Assembly: GCA_027489295.1 (NCBI GenBank)
Contig: JAIYAA010000374.1
Coordinates: forward strand, 1 to 13,027
Source: Sphingomonadales bacterium
GTDB taxonomy: Bacteria; Pseudomonadota; Alphaproteobacteria; Sphingomonadales; Sphingomonadaceae
DNA: 13,027 bases
Reading direction: 5' to 3'
The notes beneath the pieces are model-generated. The model saw only the letters and a list, made by a program, of their open reading frames with translations, was not told the origin of the DNA and made no database searches. A program made the position numbers and the translations under genes. Shown piece after piece: positions 1-7,948 of the stretch (within the stretch, counting starts at the first letter, position 1; the number at the start of each line of letters is the position of its first letter).

Positions 1-893
1 CCGCCGATGACGCCGCCGCGATGGCGCGTCGTCTGCGCGATCCCAAGGGGGGATTGATCATCGTTGCCCATCGCGGTTGCCACCGCCCGGCACCCCAGAG
101 CCGGCTGGGTGCCGCGCCGGAAAATTCCTTCGCGGCGCTCGATCATTGCGTCGCGTTGGGGGTGGAGGTGATGGAGACCGACGTACGCCGCACTCGCGAC
201 GGCCATCTGGTGATGATCCACGACGAGACGGTGGATCGCACGACCGACGGTCACGGCAAGGTAGCCGATCTCACCCTCGATCAGATCAAGGCGTTGCATC
301 TGCGGCAGGACCTGGGCGGTGCAGGCCAGCCGGTGACCGGCGAGACGGTGCCGACGCTTGCCGAGATGCTCGTCCATGCCCGGGGACGCATCCTGCTCAA
401 CCTCGACGTCAAGGACGCGATCTACGGTGAAGTGGTGGCGGAAGTGGAGCGGGCGGGCCTGCGCGACGGCGTGATCGTCAAGACCTTTGCCGGCACCGGA
501 TCGCTGCCGCTGGCCGCGATCGCCCCCTATGACCGCGTGCCCTTCGCGGTAATCCCGGTGAGCGGAGACGGCAGCGGCGCCGACGTGCCGGCGATCGTCG
601 CGGCGCAGATGGCGGGTCGGGTACGGCCGATCGCCTTTGAACTGCCGTATCTCGATGCCGAGCGGCTCGGCCCGATCGCCGCGCGGACGCGGGCATCGAG
701 CGTACGGCTATGGGTCAATACCTTGTTCGAGGGATTCGTGCGCGGCGGGTTCAGCGACATGGATGCACTGCGCGATCCGGATGCGGTGTGGGGAGCGCTG
801 TGCCGTGCGGGCGTCTCGATCTTCCAGACCGACGAGCCAGCCGCCCTGCTGCGGTACCGGGCAAGCGCGGGGAATGGCTGCAAGGCAGTCTGA
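1..893 (+). CDS. Glycerophosphodiester phosphodiesterase family protein, 5' end outside window
   Basis: This is a GDPD-family TIM-barrel phosphodiesterase, which hydrolyses glycerophosphodiesters to glycerol 3-phosphate and an alcohol. Counting from the ATG at 21, the family signatures are His17-Arg18-Gly19, Glu34-Asn35, Glu52-x-Asp54 and the HDETVDRTT block with His67; His17 and His67 correspond to the general acid/base pair, and the Glu/Asp residues to metal ligands. The C-terminal part has the usual LWVNT strand and a QTDEP motif near the end. The frame is open upstream of base 21 to the window edge (codons from base 3), and HRG falls only 17 residues after that Met. I therefore think the true start, perhaps with a signal peptide, lies outside the window. 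The gene is followed by a 221-base gap carrying the MFS promoter. Nothing visible ties it to the shikimate cluster; it may belong to an unrelated neighbouring unit. Confidence 0.85.
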   Translation, partial: ADDAAAMARRLRDPKGGLIIVAHRGCHRPAPQSRLGAAPENSFAALDHCVALGVEVMETDVRRTRDGHLVMIHDETVDRTTDGHGKVADLTLDQIKALHLRQDLGGAGQPVTGETVPTLAEMLVHARGRILLNLDVKDAIYGEVVAEVERAGLRDGVIVKTFAGTGSLPLAAIAPYDRVPFAVIPVSGDGSGADVPAIVAAQMAGRVRPIAFELPYLDAERLGPIAARTRASSVRLWVNTLFEGFVRGGFSDMDALRDPDAVWGALCRAGVSIFQTDEPAALLRYRASAGNGCKAV

Positions 894-1035
894 TCCGGAC
901 GGCGATGGTCGTCCTCGCTCCGATGCGCGTCGCAGGGAGCAGGGCGGCCATCTGCCGCAGCGAGGGAAGAGGTTTGCCGTTTCGGCCGAGATTGTGCGAC
1001 CTTTGTGGGGGCGTACCGCCCGCCTCCGAACGTGG

Positions 1036-1065
1036 TTGATTTTGGTACGAACTAGTCCCTATAAC
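1036..1065 (+). promoter_or_regulatory. Promoter of the MFS gene, -35 TTGATT / -10 TATAAC
   Basis: TTGATT at 1036-1041 and TATAAC at 1060-1065 are separated by 18 bases and lie about 50 bases upstream of the ATG at 1115. Both hexamers are good sigma70-type matches. The spacer is almost entirely taken up by the 16-bp dyad described separately, so a repressor bound there would block RNA polymerase. No transcription start is known; the call is by sequence only. Confidence 0.6.
1044..1059. promoter_or_regulatory. Candidate TetR operator, copy 1 (MFS promoter)
   Basis: GGTACGAACTAGTCCC. Its reverse complement, GGGACTAGTTCGTACC, matches the tetR-region copy at 14 of 16 positions. It is an imperfect dyad of form GGnACnA..TnGTnCC and fills the space between the -35 and -10 hexamers of the MFS promoter. 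Assignment to the TetR protein encoded at 8056-8745 is inferred from the shared copies and the genomic context. Confidence 0.6.
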
Positions 1066-1114
1066 GAAAAAGACGCCCCGGAAAGGAGCGCGCAGGGAGA
1101 GGAAACTAGCGGCT

Positions 1115-2404
1115 ATGGCTTCGTTCCAGCAAGAAAATGGTGTCCGGGCAACGCGCGTGCGCCATGCCATGCTGGGGCTGATCGCCTGCGGAACCCTCAT
1201 CAATTATCTCGATCGAACCATTCTCGGCGTCGCGGCACCGATGCTCACCCACGAACTCGGCATCAACGCGGCGCTGATGGGGGTGATCTTCTCGGCCTTC
1301 AGCTGGTCCTATGCCGCGGCCCAAGTGCCCGGAGGCGCGTTTCTCGACCGGTTCGGGACACGGCTGACCTATGCGCTGTCCGTGGGCTTCTGGTCGTTCT
1401 TCACCCTGTGCCAGGCGTTCGTCACCGGCATCACCGGGCTCATCGGGCTTCGGCTGGCGCTCGGCGTGGCGGAGAGCCCCTGCTTCCCGGCAAACAGCCG
1501 CGTCGTCGCGACCTGGTTCCCGCGCAACGAGCGCGCCTTCGCGACCGGCGTCTATACGGTAGGCGAGTATATCGGACTCGCCTTTCTCAGCCCGCTGCTA
1601 TTCGCCGCGATGGCGCATTTCGGCTGGCGATCGCTGTTCGTGGGCGCGGGTGCGATCGGGCTTGGCTTCGCGCTGATCTGGTGGAAACACTATCGCGAGC
1701 CGCGCGAGAGCCGCGCCAACCAGGCCGAACTGGACGCGATCGTGGCGGGGGGCGCCTTGCTCGACCAGCCGCCGCGCCAGCGCTTCGATTGGAACGCCGC
1801 CGGGCGACTGCTCAAGACGCGGCAGATGTGGGGGATCTGCCTCGGCCAGTTTGCCGGAAACTCGACGCTCGTCTTCTTCCTCACCTGGTTCCCGACCTAT
1901 CTCGCCAATGAGCGGCACATGGATTGGCTGAAGATCGGCTTCTTCGCGGTCGCGCCGTTCATCGCGGCGTCGGTGGGGGTGCTGTTCGGCGGCTGGTGGT
2001 CGGACCGGATGCTGGCGCGGGGGCGCTCGCCCAATGTCGCGCGCAAGCTGCCGATCATCCTGGGCCTGCTGCTCGCCTCGAGCATCGTCGCGGCGAATTT
2101 CGTGCAGAGCGACACGCTGGTGATCGCGATCCTCAGCCTCGCCTTCTTCGCGCAGGGCATGGCGGCGCTCGGCTGGACGCTGGTATCCGATCTCGCGCCC
2201 GAGGGCATGTTGGGGGTGACCGGGGGCGTGTTCAACCTCGCCGCCAACCTCGCCGGGATCGTCACCCCGCTGGTGGTGGGCGGCATCGTCGCGGCAACCG
2301 GCAGCTTCTTCTACGCGCTCGCCTTTATCGGCGGCATCGCGCTGCTCGGCGCCTTTTCCTACATCTTCATCCTCGGCGATGTCCGCCGGATCGTGCTCGA
2401 CTGA
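1115..2404 (+). CDS. MFS transporter, anion:cation symporter (ACS) type
   Basis: This 429-residue inner-membrane protein has about 12 hydrophobic segments, the usual length and topology for MFS. TM1 carries NYLDR (30-34), typical of the ACS group that imports sugar acids and other organic anions by proton symport. The loop 2-3 motif is present as PGGAFLDRFGTR (72-83). The TM4 region GLRLALGVAESPCFPANSR and the following WFPRNER stretch are also ACS hallmarks. The ATG at 1115 is preceded by purine-rich AGGGAGAGG at 1094-1102, about 12 bases away, a rather long spacing. The promoter carries the same dyad as the tetR and TonB-receptor promoters, so the gene probably belongs to that regulon. It converges on the quiC-like gene with four bases between stops. 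By context the likely cargo is shikimate, quinate or a related hydroxy acid, but the sequence does not fix the substrate. Confidence 0.9.
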   Translation: MASFQQENGVRATRVRHAMLGLIACGTLINYLDRTILGVAAPMLTHELGINAALMGVIFSAFSWSYAAAQVPGGAFLDRFGTRLTYALSVGFWSFFTLCQAFVTGITGLIGLRLALGVAESPCFPANSRVVATWFPRNERAFATGVYTVGEYIGLAFLSPLLFAAMAHFGWRSLFVGAGAIGLGFALIWWKHYREPRESRANQAELDAIVAGGALLDQPPRQRFDWNAAGRLLKTRQMWGICLGQFAGNSTLVFFLTWFPTYLANERHMDWLKIGFFAVAPFIAASVGVLFGGWWSDRMLARGRSPNVARKLPIILGLLLASSIVAANFVQSDTLVIAILSLAFFAQGMAALGWTLVSDLAPEGMLGVTGGVFNLAANLAGIVTPLVVGGIVAATGSFFYALAFIGGIALLGAFSYIFILGDVRRIVLD

Positions 2405-2414
2405 TCCATCAGTC
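2399..2414. terminator. Perfect inverted repeat across two convergent stop codons; possible bidirectional terminator
   Basis: GACTGAT-CC-ATCAGTC is a perfect 7-bp inverted repeat. The TGA stop of the MFS gene (2402-2404) sits in its left arm and the stop of the quiC-like gene (TCA at 2409-2411 on the + strand) at the mirror position in the right arm. It would form a short hairpin in either transcript. There is no T-run on either side and the stem is short, so intrinsic termination is doubtful. It is nevertheless the only structure at this convergent junction. Confidence 0.35.
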
Positions 2415-4271
2415 CAGCGGCGGCGCAGGCCGGAAGCGGTTCTGCGCCGTCAGTCGGATCGTCGCATTGGGCGCGCCATAGCCGGCATAGTCGTGCCGCT
2501 CGACGAATTCGAAGAAGAAGGTGCGGGCGAAGGCGCGGCTGTAGATCTGGCGGTAGCGCCGGCCGGGCGCCTCTTCGTCGACGAGGATGCCATAGCGCCG
2601 GGCGTCGGCATCCTCGCCGTCGGTCAGGCCGAAGCGGGCGGCGACGTCATCATGGTAATTGGCGGGGATCGGCAGCGGTTCGAGCCCGCGCTCGGCCAGC
2701 AGCGGCGCCGCCACCGCGAGGTCCCCCACGCGCAGCGCGATGTGCTGGAAGCCCGCGCCGAACGACTGGTGCAGGAACCGCGCCGACAGTGCCTCGCGTG
2801 CATCGGTGCTGTTGAGCGTGATGCGGAAGCTGCCGCTGCGGTTCTGGATCGCCTGGCTCTGCACCAGCCCGTTGGGGTCGATCACGTCCTGCGGCATCTG
2901 CACCTCGACGTCGAACAGCGATCGCCAATAGAGTTGCCAGGACAGGAACTCGTCGTTGGAGACGGTGGCCGCCAGATGGTCGATCGCCTGGACATCCACC
3001 CGCGGCGACGCGGGGCGTGTGTCGAACACGAATTCGTCCGTCCAGATCGCCTCCATCGCCTCGGCATCGACGACATAGACCAGGCTGCCGGCCACGCCGC
3101 GCAGCGCCGGCATCGCGGGCAGGTCGCTGGCATGCTGCGGCACGCCGAGCGCGCGGGCGCGGGCCATCGCCGCCGGGCCGTCCTTCACCACCAGCCCGAT
3201 CGCGCAGATCGCGGTGCCGTGCATCGTGCGATAGGCGGCCGCAAAGCCTTGCTCCTCGAAATTGAGGACGAAGCTCGCCGCGCCGGCGCGCCACAGTTCC
3301 ACCGCCTTGCTGCGATGACGGCCGATCCGATCGAAGCCGGCGCCGTGCAGCATCGCGCTCAGCTCCGCGCGGTCCTTCTCGGCGACGGCGAACTCGACGA
3401 ATTCGACGCGGTCGATGATCGCGCGCGCGGGCATGTCGGTCTCGCGGCCCAGCTTGCGCGCGGCGGCGTCGCGCAGCGCGTCGAGCGCGCGCAGGCCGTC
3501 CCGCGCGACCATTTCGGCCGAGCTGGCGCGGAAGCGATCGTTGAAGATCTCCAGGCTCAGCGGCCCCTGATAGCCGGTCCGCAGGATCTCGGCGACATAG
3601 CCGGTCAGGTCCAGCCCACCCTGGCCGGGCAGGTTGCGGAAGTGCCGGCTCCAGTAGAGATAGTCCATGTCCATGCGCGGCGCGTCGGCGAGCTGGACGA
3701 AGACGAGTTTGGCGGGGTCGATCTCCCGGATCGATTCGCTCGGGATATTCCGGGCAAGCGAGTGGAAGCTGTCGAGCAGAATGCCGAGGTTCGGGTGGTC
3801 GGCTGCCTGCACGATCTCCCAGACCTGCCGATGATCCTGGACATGCCGGCCCCAGGCGAGCGCTTCATAGCCGATCAGGATGCCATATTCGGCGGCGATA
3901 TCGGCAACCGCGCGCAGGTCGGCGATGATCTGCGCGCGGTCCCCGGAGGCGAGCGGCGAGGTGTTGGAGCAGAGCAGCAGCCGGTCGCAGCCGAGCGTGC
4001 GCATCACCTCGAACTTCTGCCGGGCACGGGCAAGCGCACGGGCGCGATGCGGTTCGGGCATGCCTTCCACGTCGCGCAGCGGCTGGTAGAGCACACAGGC
4101 AAGGCCGAGCTCGTCGAGCAGGGTGCGGACCGCCGCGGCCGACAGTGCGGAAGCGGCGAAATCGGTGTCGAAAATCTCCACCGCGCGGAAGCCGGCGGTG
4201 GCGGCGGCGCGCAGCTTGTCCTCCAGCGTGCCGCTCAGCGAGACGGTGGCGATCGCGTTCAGCGCAGTCAT
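2409..4271 (-). CDS. quiC: 3-dehydroshikimate dehydratase fused to an HPPD-like domain (QuiC type)
   Basis: This 620-residue fusion has an N-terminal xylose-isomerase-like TIM barrel (about 1-275) that matches 3-dehydroshikimate dehydratase, which converts 3-dehydroshikimate to protocatechuate. Its metal ligands are visible as Glu136 (GYEALAWGRH), Asp167 (LLDSFHS), Gln193 (FVQLADAP) and Glu241 (LEIFND). The C-terminal part (about 285-610) is a pair of VOC modules resembling 4-hydroxyphenylpyruvate dioxygenase, with the facial triad apparently intact: His432 (IDHLA), His510 (FQHIAL) and Glu588 (FFFEFVER). This two-part layout is that of the bifunctional QuiC1 proteins of Pseudomonas; the job of the HPPD half is unsettled in that family. 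I chose the ATG at 4271 because GAAGGA lies just upstream and the ATG overlaps the previous stop as ATGA; an in-frame start at 4337 would add 22 unconserved-looking residues. It is the last gene of the operon and cytoplasmic, with no signal peptide. Confidence 0.92.
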   Translation of the reverse strand: MTALNAIATVSLSGTLEDKLRAAATAGFRAVEIFDTDFAASALSAAAVRTLLDELGLACVLYQPLRDVEGMPEPHRARALARARQKFEVMRTLGCDRLLLCSNTSPLASGDRAQIIADLRAVADIAAEYGILIGYEALAWGRHVQDHRQVWEIVQAADHPNLGILLDSFHSLARNIPSESIREIDPAKLVFVQLADAPRMDMDYLYWSRHFRNLPGQGGLDLTGYVAEILRTGYQGPLSLEIFNDRFRASSAEMVARDGLRALDALRDAAARKLGRETDMPARAIIDRVEFVEFAVAEKDRAELSAMLHGAGFDRIGRHRSKAVELWRAGAASFVLNFEEQGFAAAYRTMHGTAICAIGLVVKDGPAAMARARALGVPQHASDLPAMPALRGVAGSLVYVVDAEAMEAIWTDEFVFDTRPASPRVDVQAIDHLAATVSNDEFLSWQLYWRSLFDVEVQMPQDVIDPNGLVQSQAIQNRSGSFRITLNSTDAREALSARFLHQSFGAGFQHIALRVGDLAVAAPLLAERGLEPLPIPANYHDDVAARFGLTDGEDADARRYGILVDEEAPGRRYRQIYSRAFARTFFFEFVERHDYAGYGAPNATIRLTAQNRFRPAPPLD

Positions 4272-5338
4272 GGTGTTTCCTTCGGGTGCGGCAGCGGGAC
4301 GACCGCCAGCCGATCGGATTGGAACGAGCCGAGCCACAATTCGCCGTCCACGAGCGCTGCTGCCGAGAGCCCGTTGAAGCCGGGGGCGGGCAGGTCGTAG
4401 GCGACGGTCGAGACGCGATGATGGGCAAGATCGAGTTCACCGACGACCCAGCCGCGATGGCAGCGCATCGGATCGGCGATGCCGTTGGCGATCCGCCGAA
4501 GTCCGCCACAGACAGGCTCGTCGAGGCGCATGCCGGCGAGCAGGAGCCGGCCATCGGTCCAATGGATATTGTCCGGCATGAAGTCCGGCGCGTCGACGCG
4601 GGCGAGCGGTAGGCGGGTGTCGGCGCGATCATAGATGACCACCGCGTGCCAGCCGAATGCGATCACGTAGAAGCGACGCTGCTCGGGATCGACTTCCAGG
4701 CCGTTATTCCCGGGGAGTTCGGTGCCCGGCAGCAGGGTAAACGTCTCGGCCCCCGGACCGAGCTGCCAGACGCCGCCGGTCACCCGACCCTGGACGAAAT
4801 CGGCGATGCTGGTACCCGGGCGGGTGAGGACGGTCGCAAGGATGGTGCCGTCGGCGAAGCTGGCGACGCTGTTCGCAACCTGTCCCGCCGGCATGGGCTG
4901 GCAGCCGCGCCAGATGATCGAGGGCGAACCTTCCCCGACGACGATGTCGAACTGTTCAATCGACTCTCGGCCGCCATGATTGACGACGAGAAGACGCCAG
5001 TTCCGTTCGTCCAGTTGACGCAGAGAGAGCCCGCGTGCGTTGAACAGGGCCGGGTCCAGCACGCCCGGACAGGACCGCGTCAGCGCCGGATCGGGCCGTA
5101 TCTGGTCGGGCACGCCGGTGAACCAGCGGATCAGCCGCCGGTCGCGGCGATCGATCAGCTTCAGTCCCGCGCCGGGCGAGAAGCCGCTCGCGATCAGCCA
5201 GGGCGTGCCCGGCAGCACCAGCACATCCTCCGGCTTTTCGGCGCCGCAAACATAGGCGAGCGGCGGATCGGGCGTGCAGGCAGGTGCGGCGCTCTGGACC
5301 GGTGCCAGCATGCCGGCCAAGGCGAACAGCAGGCTCAA
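4268..5338 (-). CDS. Exported paraoxonase/SMP-30-like six-bladed beta-propeller protein, possible lactonase
   Basis: This 356-residue protein looks like a calcium-dependent paraoxonase (PON) or SMP-30-type lactonase/arylesterase. From memory of human PON1 it aligns end to end: PED at 36-38 (PON1 Glu53-Asp54), LLVVNH at 116-121 (PON1 His134), Asn156 (Asn168), NNG at 211-213 (Asn224), PDN at 255-257 (Asp269-Asn270) and a C-terminal LWLGSF strand. Most calcium ligands are therefore kept, though Ser157 stands where PON1 has Asp169. PON1 His115, important for lactonase chemistry, is Arg102 here (ARGLS instead of PHGIS). The first 20 residues are a hydrophobic export signal ending near SAAPA. The start is TTG at 5338, overlapping the upstream stop as TTGA, with only a weak ribosome site. 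An ATG at 5311 is possible but would remove most of the signal peptide. The context suggests hydrolysis of a lactone or aryl ester of a quinate/shikimate-type compound; this is inference. Confidence 0.75.
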   Translation of the reverse strand: MSLLFALAGMLAPVQSAAPACTPDPPLAYVCGAEKPEDVLVLPGTPWLIASGFSPGAGLKLIDRRDRRLIRWFTGVPDQIRPDPALTRSCPGVLDPALFNARGLSLRQLDERNWRLLVVNHGGRESIEQFDIVVGEGSPSIIWRGCQPMPAGQVANSVASFADGTILATVLTRPGTSIADFVQGRVTGGVWQLGPGAETFTLLPGTELPGNNGLEVDPEQRRFYVIAFGWHAVVIYDRADTRLPLARVDAPDFMPDNIHWTDGRLLLAGMRLDEPVCGGLRRIANGIADPMRCHRGWVVGELDLAHHRVSTVAYDLPAPGFNGLSAAALVDGELWLGSFQSDRLAVVPLPHPKETP

Positions 5339-6918
5339 TCGCGCGGTCTCGCTCGAGGCTCGGCGGAGGCGGCAGCCCCTGCGAACAGCGCCATGTCGGC
5401 AAAGTGCGGCCAGGGAATGATCGCGCTGTTCGGTGCCAGTCGCACGAGCCGGGGCGCATCGAGGCTCGCCGCCGGCCAGCGGCCGATCGAGGGGCTGACG
5501 GGCGTGCCGGTCCGCGCGAAGGCGAGCAGCGCCTCCGCCATGTCACGCTCCAGCGCCACGTCGCCCGGCTCCCAATTCCGCGTGGTCCGGAACCGGTTGA
5601 GCGAGTCGCGGGTGCGCAGCCAATAGGGCACGTCGCCGGTATGATAGGCGCCGACCGTCGCGGGATCGTGGTCGCTGAAGGTGATGCCTGGCGCATAGGG
5701 ATGGCGGTGAGTGAACAGATAGCCATAGACCGGCTGCGTGCCGTAGCGCAGCTGGTAGCGTGCCCAGTCCGCCATCTGCATGCCGACCGTCGAATCGCGG
5801 GCGATGTCGGCGGCGATGCGGGCGACATCCTCGCCGGGATAGGCGGCAAGGACTGCCTCCGCCTTGTCGCCGACGCGGCTGCGCAGGGCGCTCGCAAGCG
5901 CGGCGCGGTCGGCGAGCGGGCCGAAGGGGCGGAAGCTCTCGTCCCGGGTATAGCCGATCAGCACGGGCACATCGGACTGTCGGTGCGCGGCGAACACGGC
6001 TTCCGCGGTGCCGGTAAGGACATGTCCGTCGAGCACGATCGGCGCGCGCGGGCTTTGCGCGGCGGCGATCTTGTCGCCGGGCAGCGCGCGCAGCTCCGCC
6101 AGCGTGGCGGCGCCGAGATCCTTCGCCAGCGCCGCGCCCTGCTGTTCGGCCATGGCAAGCGGCGCCGGGCCCAGCATGCCGCCGAAGCTGCTGCCGCTCA
6201 TCCCCACCGCCCGCCGGAACAGACCCCGCGCGAGCGGGCTCTGCTGGAGCAGCGACACGGACATGGATCCCGCCGACTGGCCGATGATCGTGACATTATC
6301 GGGGTCGCCGCCGAAACTGGCGATGTTGCGGCGGATCCAGTGCAGCGCCGCGATCTGGTCCATCAGCCCGTAATTGCCCGATCCGCCATAGCCGGATTCG
6401 CGGCTGAGCTCCGGGTGGGCAAGGAAGCCCAGCGGCCCCACGCGATAGGCGATGTTGACGCGGACCACGCCGTCCCGCGCCAGCGGCTCGCCCGAATAGT
6501 TCGCCATGCTGGCCGAACCGATGTTGAACCCGCCGCCATAGATCCACACCAGCACCGGCGCCTTGCGGGCCGCACGGGGTTTCCAGATGTTGAGGTAGAG
6601 ACAGTCCTCGCTGGTCGCCTCTTCGCCGAAATAGTGGTTCTGCCGGGATCCGCGCAGCGGCTGCAGGCATTCTGGGGCGAAGCGATCGGCGTGGAAGACG
6701 CCCGTCCATGCCGCACGCGGCTGGGGCGCTTTCCAGCGCAGCTCGCGCACCGGCGGGGCGGCGAAGGGCACGCCGAGAAAGGCATCGACGCCGGAGGGCA
6801 GGGCCACGCCTTCGATGCGGCCTTGCTCAACCCTCGTCGATGGCGGGGCAGGCGCCGCCTGCTGGCCGCTCAGCAGCACCATTGCCGCCGCGGCGGCAGC
6901 GCTGCGCCGGAGGGTCAT
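5335..6918 (-). CDS. Exported type-B carboxylesterase
   Basis: This 527-residue serine esterase belongs to the carboxylesterase/cholinesterase alpha/beta-hydrolase family and is of normal length for it. Hallmarks in order are EDCLYLN (104-110), the oxyanion-hole YGGGF (127-131), the nucleophile elbow GQSAGS with Ser215, the acidic residue Glu327 in YTRDES and His426 in AYHTGD. The N-terminus (MTLRRSAAAAAAMVLLSG) is a signal peptide with two arginines, so it acts in the periplasm or outside the cell. The ATG at 6918 overlaps the stop of the upstream hydrolase as ATGA, which fixes the start and suggests translational coupling; its own stop overlaps the next start. Type-B esterases cleave bulky esters, and within a shikimate-to-protocatechuate operon a hydroxycinnamoyl-quinate or -shikimate ester is an attractive substrate. 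The sequence alone does not show this. Confidence 0.92.
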   Translation of the reverse strand: MTLRRSAAAAAAMVLLSGQQAAPAPPSTRVEQGRIEGVALPSGVDAFLGVPFAAPPVRELRWKAPQPRAAWTGVFHADRFAPECLQPLRGSRQNHYFGEEATSEDCLYLNIWKPRAARKAPVLVWIYGGGFNIGSASMANYSGEPLARDGVVRVNIAYRVGPLGFLAHPELSRESGYGGSGNYGLMDQIAALHWIRRNIASFGGDPDNVTIIGQSAGSMSVSLLQQSPLARGLFRRAVGMSGSSFGGMLGPAPLAMAEQQGAALAKDLGAATLAELRALPGDKIAAAQSPRAPIVLDGHVLTGTAEAVFAAHRQSDVPVLIGYTRDESFRPFGPLADRAALASALRSRVGDKAEAVLAAYPGEDVARIAADIARDSTVGMQMADWARYQLRYGTQPVYGYLFTHRHPYAPGITFSDHDPATVGAYHTGDVPYWLRTRDSLNRFRTTRNWEPGDVALERDMAEALLAFARTGTPVSPSIGRWPAASLDAPRLVRLAPNSAIIPWPHFADMALFAGAAASAEPRARPRD

Positions 6919-7892
6919 TTGCGGGGCACTCCCAGCACCTTGTGGAAGAAGTCGAACGTCGCGTTGGTCGCCTTGAGCGTGGCCTCGCGCGTCGCGTCGG
7001 GGGTGGCGCCGATGAAGCTGTGGTCGACACCCGGAATGTAGATCGTCTCCACCGGCACGCCGGCGCGGCGCAGGGCAGCTTCGGCAAGGCGCGACTGGGC
7101 GATGGGCACGGTCTTGTCCTCCTCGCCGTGGATCAGCAGGAAGGGCGGATCCTTGGCGTCGATATAGGTGACCGGGCTGGCGGCGCGGAGCCGGTCCTCG
7201 GGGCAGGCGGCCTCGCAGCCGAGCAGCCGGCGACCGGCGGCATTGCCGTCATTGTTGTTGGCCAGGCTGGTGAAGTCGAACGCGCCGTACCAGGTGACGG
7301 CCGCCTGCACGCAGCTATCCTTGCCGGCGGCCGGATCCAGGTTCGTGTCGCGGCAGGTGAGCGCGGTCATCGCGGTGATATGCCCGCCCGCCGATCCGCC
7401 CCAGACGCCGACGCGCGCGGGATCGATTCCATAGTCACCGGCATGCGCGCGCAGGAACCGGATCGCGGCATTGGCATCCTGCAGCTGCGCGGGGAACTTG
7501 GCCTCGCCGGACAGACGATATTCGAGGCTGGCGACGGTAAAGCCCTCCGCCGCGAAGGATGCGAGGACGGCCGGGAAATCGGCCAGTGCGCCGGAGTGGC
7601 GGGTGTGGCCGGCCATCCAGCCGCCGCCATGGATGTAGAGCACCAGCGGATGCGGGCCCGGCGTTGCGGGCACATAGATGTCAACGATCTGCGGCCGATA
7701 GCCGGGCAGCGTCTGGTAGACGATGTCGCGATAGGCTTTCACGCCGCCCGGAAAGGCGACAGGGACAACCGGAAACCTGTCTTCCAGCACCGGCGCGGGC
7801 GCCACGGGGAAGCTGCGCGTCTGGGCGTGCACCGTGCCGCCCCCGGCCACCGCCGACAGCAGGAGCGCAATGCGCGCGATGGTTTTCGTCAT
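6915..7892 (-). CDS. Exported alpha/beta hydrolase of the HSL/BD-FAE-like type
   Basis: This 325-residue alpha/beta hydrolase carries the hormone-sensitive-lipase-like oxyanion motif HGGGW (88-92), the nucleophile motif WGGSAGG with Ser167, the acid in GEEDKTVP (Asp259) and the histidine in GVDHSF (His291), a complete catalytic triad. The first 23 residues form a signal peptide with probable cleavage after VHA, so it is exported. Cysteines at 180, 194, 226 and 230 could form disulfides outside the cytoplasm. Relatives include feruloyl esterase-like and arylformamidase-like enzymes, so an aromatic or acetyl ester is plausible. A good ribosome site (GGGAGAGG) precedes the ATG at 7892. It is the first gene of the four-gene operon and is divergent from tetR across 163 bases, which carry the TetR-type operator and a second inverted repeat. 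Confidence 0.9.
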   Translation of the reverse strand: MTKTIARIALLLSAVAGGGTVHAQTRSFPVAPAPVLEDRFPVVPVAFPGGVKAYRDIVYQTLPGYRPQIVDIYVPATPGPHPLVLYIHGGGWMAGHTRHSGALADFPAVLASFAAEGFTVASLEYRLSGEAKFPAQLQDANAAIRFLRAHAGDYGIDPARVGVWGGSAGGHITAMTALTCRDTNLDPAAGKDSCVQAAVTWYGAFDFTSLANNNDGNAAGRRLLGCEAACPEDRLRAASPVTYIDAKDPPFLLIHGEEDKTVPIAQSRLAEAALRRAGVPVETIYIPGVDHSFIGATPDATREATLKATNATFDFFHKVLGVPRK

Positions 7893-7948
7893 CCAACCTC
7901 TCCCTCATGCCGTGCGGCTTCGGCCGCTTTGGGATCAAGGCTTACCAG

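Noticed and set aside
944..1021. Short GC hairpins (GCGGC..GCCGC at 944-958 and GGGCG..CGCCC at 1009-1021) after the phosphodiesterase gene
   Set aside because: Only 5-bp stems with no T-run, expected by chance at this base composition.
4321..4328. GGAACGAG half-site resembling the TetR-type dyad
   Set aside because: A single half-site inside coding sequence with no partner arm and no promoter context.
4272..4337. Upstream in-frame start for the quiC-like gene at 4337
   Set aside because: It would lie inside the propeller gene and add 22 residues with no resemblance to the family; the ATG at 4271 has a better ribosome site and the ATGA overlap.
2379..4400. A 673-residue + strand frame antisense to the quiC-like gene
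   Set aside because: Low-complexity translation and no motifs, whereas the minus strand holds all metal ligands of both QuiC domains.
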